This document shows positions 39,737-40,407 of a stretch of 40,407 nucleotides of DNA, piece by piece (positions within the stretch are counted from its first letter, which is position 1; every line of letters begins with the position of its first letter). The translations under genes were made by a program, and so were the position numbers. The notes beneath the pieces were generated by a model that saw only the letters and a list, made by a program, of their open reading frames with translations, ran no database searches and was not told the DNA's origin. The stretch is from Nemertoderma westbladi (lineage: Eukaryota > Xenacoelomorpha > Nemertodermatida > Nemertodermatidae), in contig JAUCBJ010008333.1 of the NCBI GenBank assembly GCA_032718475.1, positions 1 through 40,407 on the forward strand. The letters are read 5' to 3'.

Positions 39737-40407
39737 ATGTCTGATACTAAGCAGAACCTGTCAGACAGTTTATTAGATGTAACTATCTGCGACTCAGATA
39801 GAGAAGTACAACCGTCTGGTCGTAAATCCAGTTCACCTCCCACTGTGAGGAAGGTCATCCCTCCAGTAGTGATAGCAGAACCTAGGCTGGTCCAACATCG
39901 TAGGTCTATCATAGGCACTCGAGCTCAGGTCAAGCGGGACCAAAAGGCAGCGGAACAGCAACAACCCACTAGTCAAGAACTTATTCCTCAGCGGCCCAGC
40001 AGCTCCAGTAGTGAGGATACTGTAGAGCTGACACCCGAGAGCGGAGCAGAGATGACGGATGCGGTTTATACGGATCCCCTTCTCATCCTTCCTGCAGCCG
40101 TGCTTGCTGGGTTATTGATCGCGGTGGAAGAACACCAGATCGATTGGGCGAGAAGTCAACGGTCAACTAGAGATAGTTATGCGGGATACACTAGTGAAGA
40201 ACTGAAGTCTATTGTCGAGTCGCAATGGAACTTCCCCGGACCCGGACTCCCGTTTGATTTATCAGAAGCTGCCTGGGAAGACATACACCGGATGGGAGTA
40301 GCCAAGGAAACCATCGATCCAGCTGTGTGGAAGAGGTCCGCAGCCGGATACGCACAGGGATTCTTCAGCTCTATGGAGCGAATAGAAAAGCAACTTTTTC
40401 AACAACC
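39737..40407 (+). CDS. Open reading frame running off the window end, unassigned (possible retroelement Gag)
   Basis: From ATG 39737 the frame stays open for 223 codons to the edge of the window. The base composition is clearly richer in GC than the flanks and the protein is of ordinary composition. The first 100 or so residues are polar and disordered-looking (SDTKQNLSDSLLDVT, RPSSSSSEDTVELTPESG). A short hydrophobic segment, PLLILPAAVLAGLLIAV, follows near 121. An ordered-looking part then reads SYAGYTSEELKSIVE and WEDIHRMGVAKETIDP. A disordered N-terminus before a helical region would fit a Gag-like first ORF of a retroelement preceded by a long leader, or a host exon. I recognise no domain and would not name it. 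Confidence 0.6.
   Translation, partial: MSDTKQNLSDSLLDVTICDSDREVQPSGRKSSSPPTVRKVIPPVVIAEPRLVQHRRSIIGTRAQVKRDQKAAEQQQPTSQELIPQRPSSSSSEDTVELTPESGAEMTDAVYTDPLLILPAAVLAGLLIAVEEHQIDWARSQRSTRDSYAGYTSEELKSIVESQWNFPGPGLPFDLSEAAWEDIHRMGVAKETIDPAVWKRSAAGYAQGFFSSMERIEKQLFQQ

Noticed and set aside
1-40407. tRNA, rRNA and spliceosomal RNA genes
   Set aside because: I looked for tRNA T-loop-like GGTTCGANTCC boxes and known RNA cores and saw none that I could support by eye.

Overview
This is a repeat-dominated window of animal nuclear DNA. Non-LTR retrotransposons (LINEs) of RTE, L2 and CR1/Jockey-like type, several satellites, foldback and MITE-like DNA elements, and one large Polinton/Maverick (adintovirus-like) element are packed together. 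I recognise no complete host gene. The AT-rich background, the lack of operons outside the virus-like element, and many palindromic TACCGGTA and TAGGCCTA words point to an invertebrate metazoan, possibly marine. I cannot name the species from sequence alone.

Region by region. 1-3463 is a graveyard of nested LINEs: an antisense CR1/Jockey-like remnant, an L2-like remnant, and a 5'-truncated RTE copy inserted inside the L2 with a 9-bp target-site duplication. 3464-4709 is a 26/27-bp satellite with changing higher-order structure, fused directly to an internal RTE scrap. 4740-11920 holds no recognised gene but many repeats: a dispersed GGGGCGAGCC word family, a GC-rich island with a perfect 26-bp palindrome, minisatellites, a foldback element, and a five-copy repeat of about 148 bp carrying CTCF-like cores. 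11934-15719 is an apparently full-length RTE-type LINE with an open endonuclease-reverse transcriptase frame and a perfect 13-bp target-site duplication. 15836-19800 holds repeats that mirror those at 7.2-7.7 kb, plus a 1.2-kb MITE-like element with perfect 27-bp inverted ends.

About 19.8-34.14 kb is a Polinton/Maverick in which every gene is on the minus strand. In transcription order it carries a dUTPase-like gene, protein-primed DNA polymerase B, a small ORF, a tandemly duplicated 510-bp noncoding block, a conserved small basic protein, the packaging ATPase, a degenerate ORF, an integrase with a chromodomain, two tandem penton/minor-capsid paralogues, a frameshifted unknown gene, a small Cys-rich ORF, a basic core-like protein, the major capsid protein and an adenain-like protease. 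These would supply replication, integration, packaging, capsid and maturation functions. Polymerase, ATPase, both penton-like genes and protease look open. Integrase, major capsid and one unknown gene are broken, and the dUTPase lacks a start codon. This is therefore a decayed endogenous copy, unless the homopolymer breaks are assembly errors.

34.14-36.31 kb is a second, different RTE-type LINE, unusually cut at its 3' end and abutting the Polinton's dUTPase. 36.3-39.7 kb is noncoding and includes a 288-bp-period repeat with an invariant 99-bp core. 39737 to the window end is an open, unassigned 223-codon reading frame that runs off the edge.
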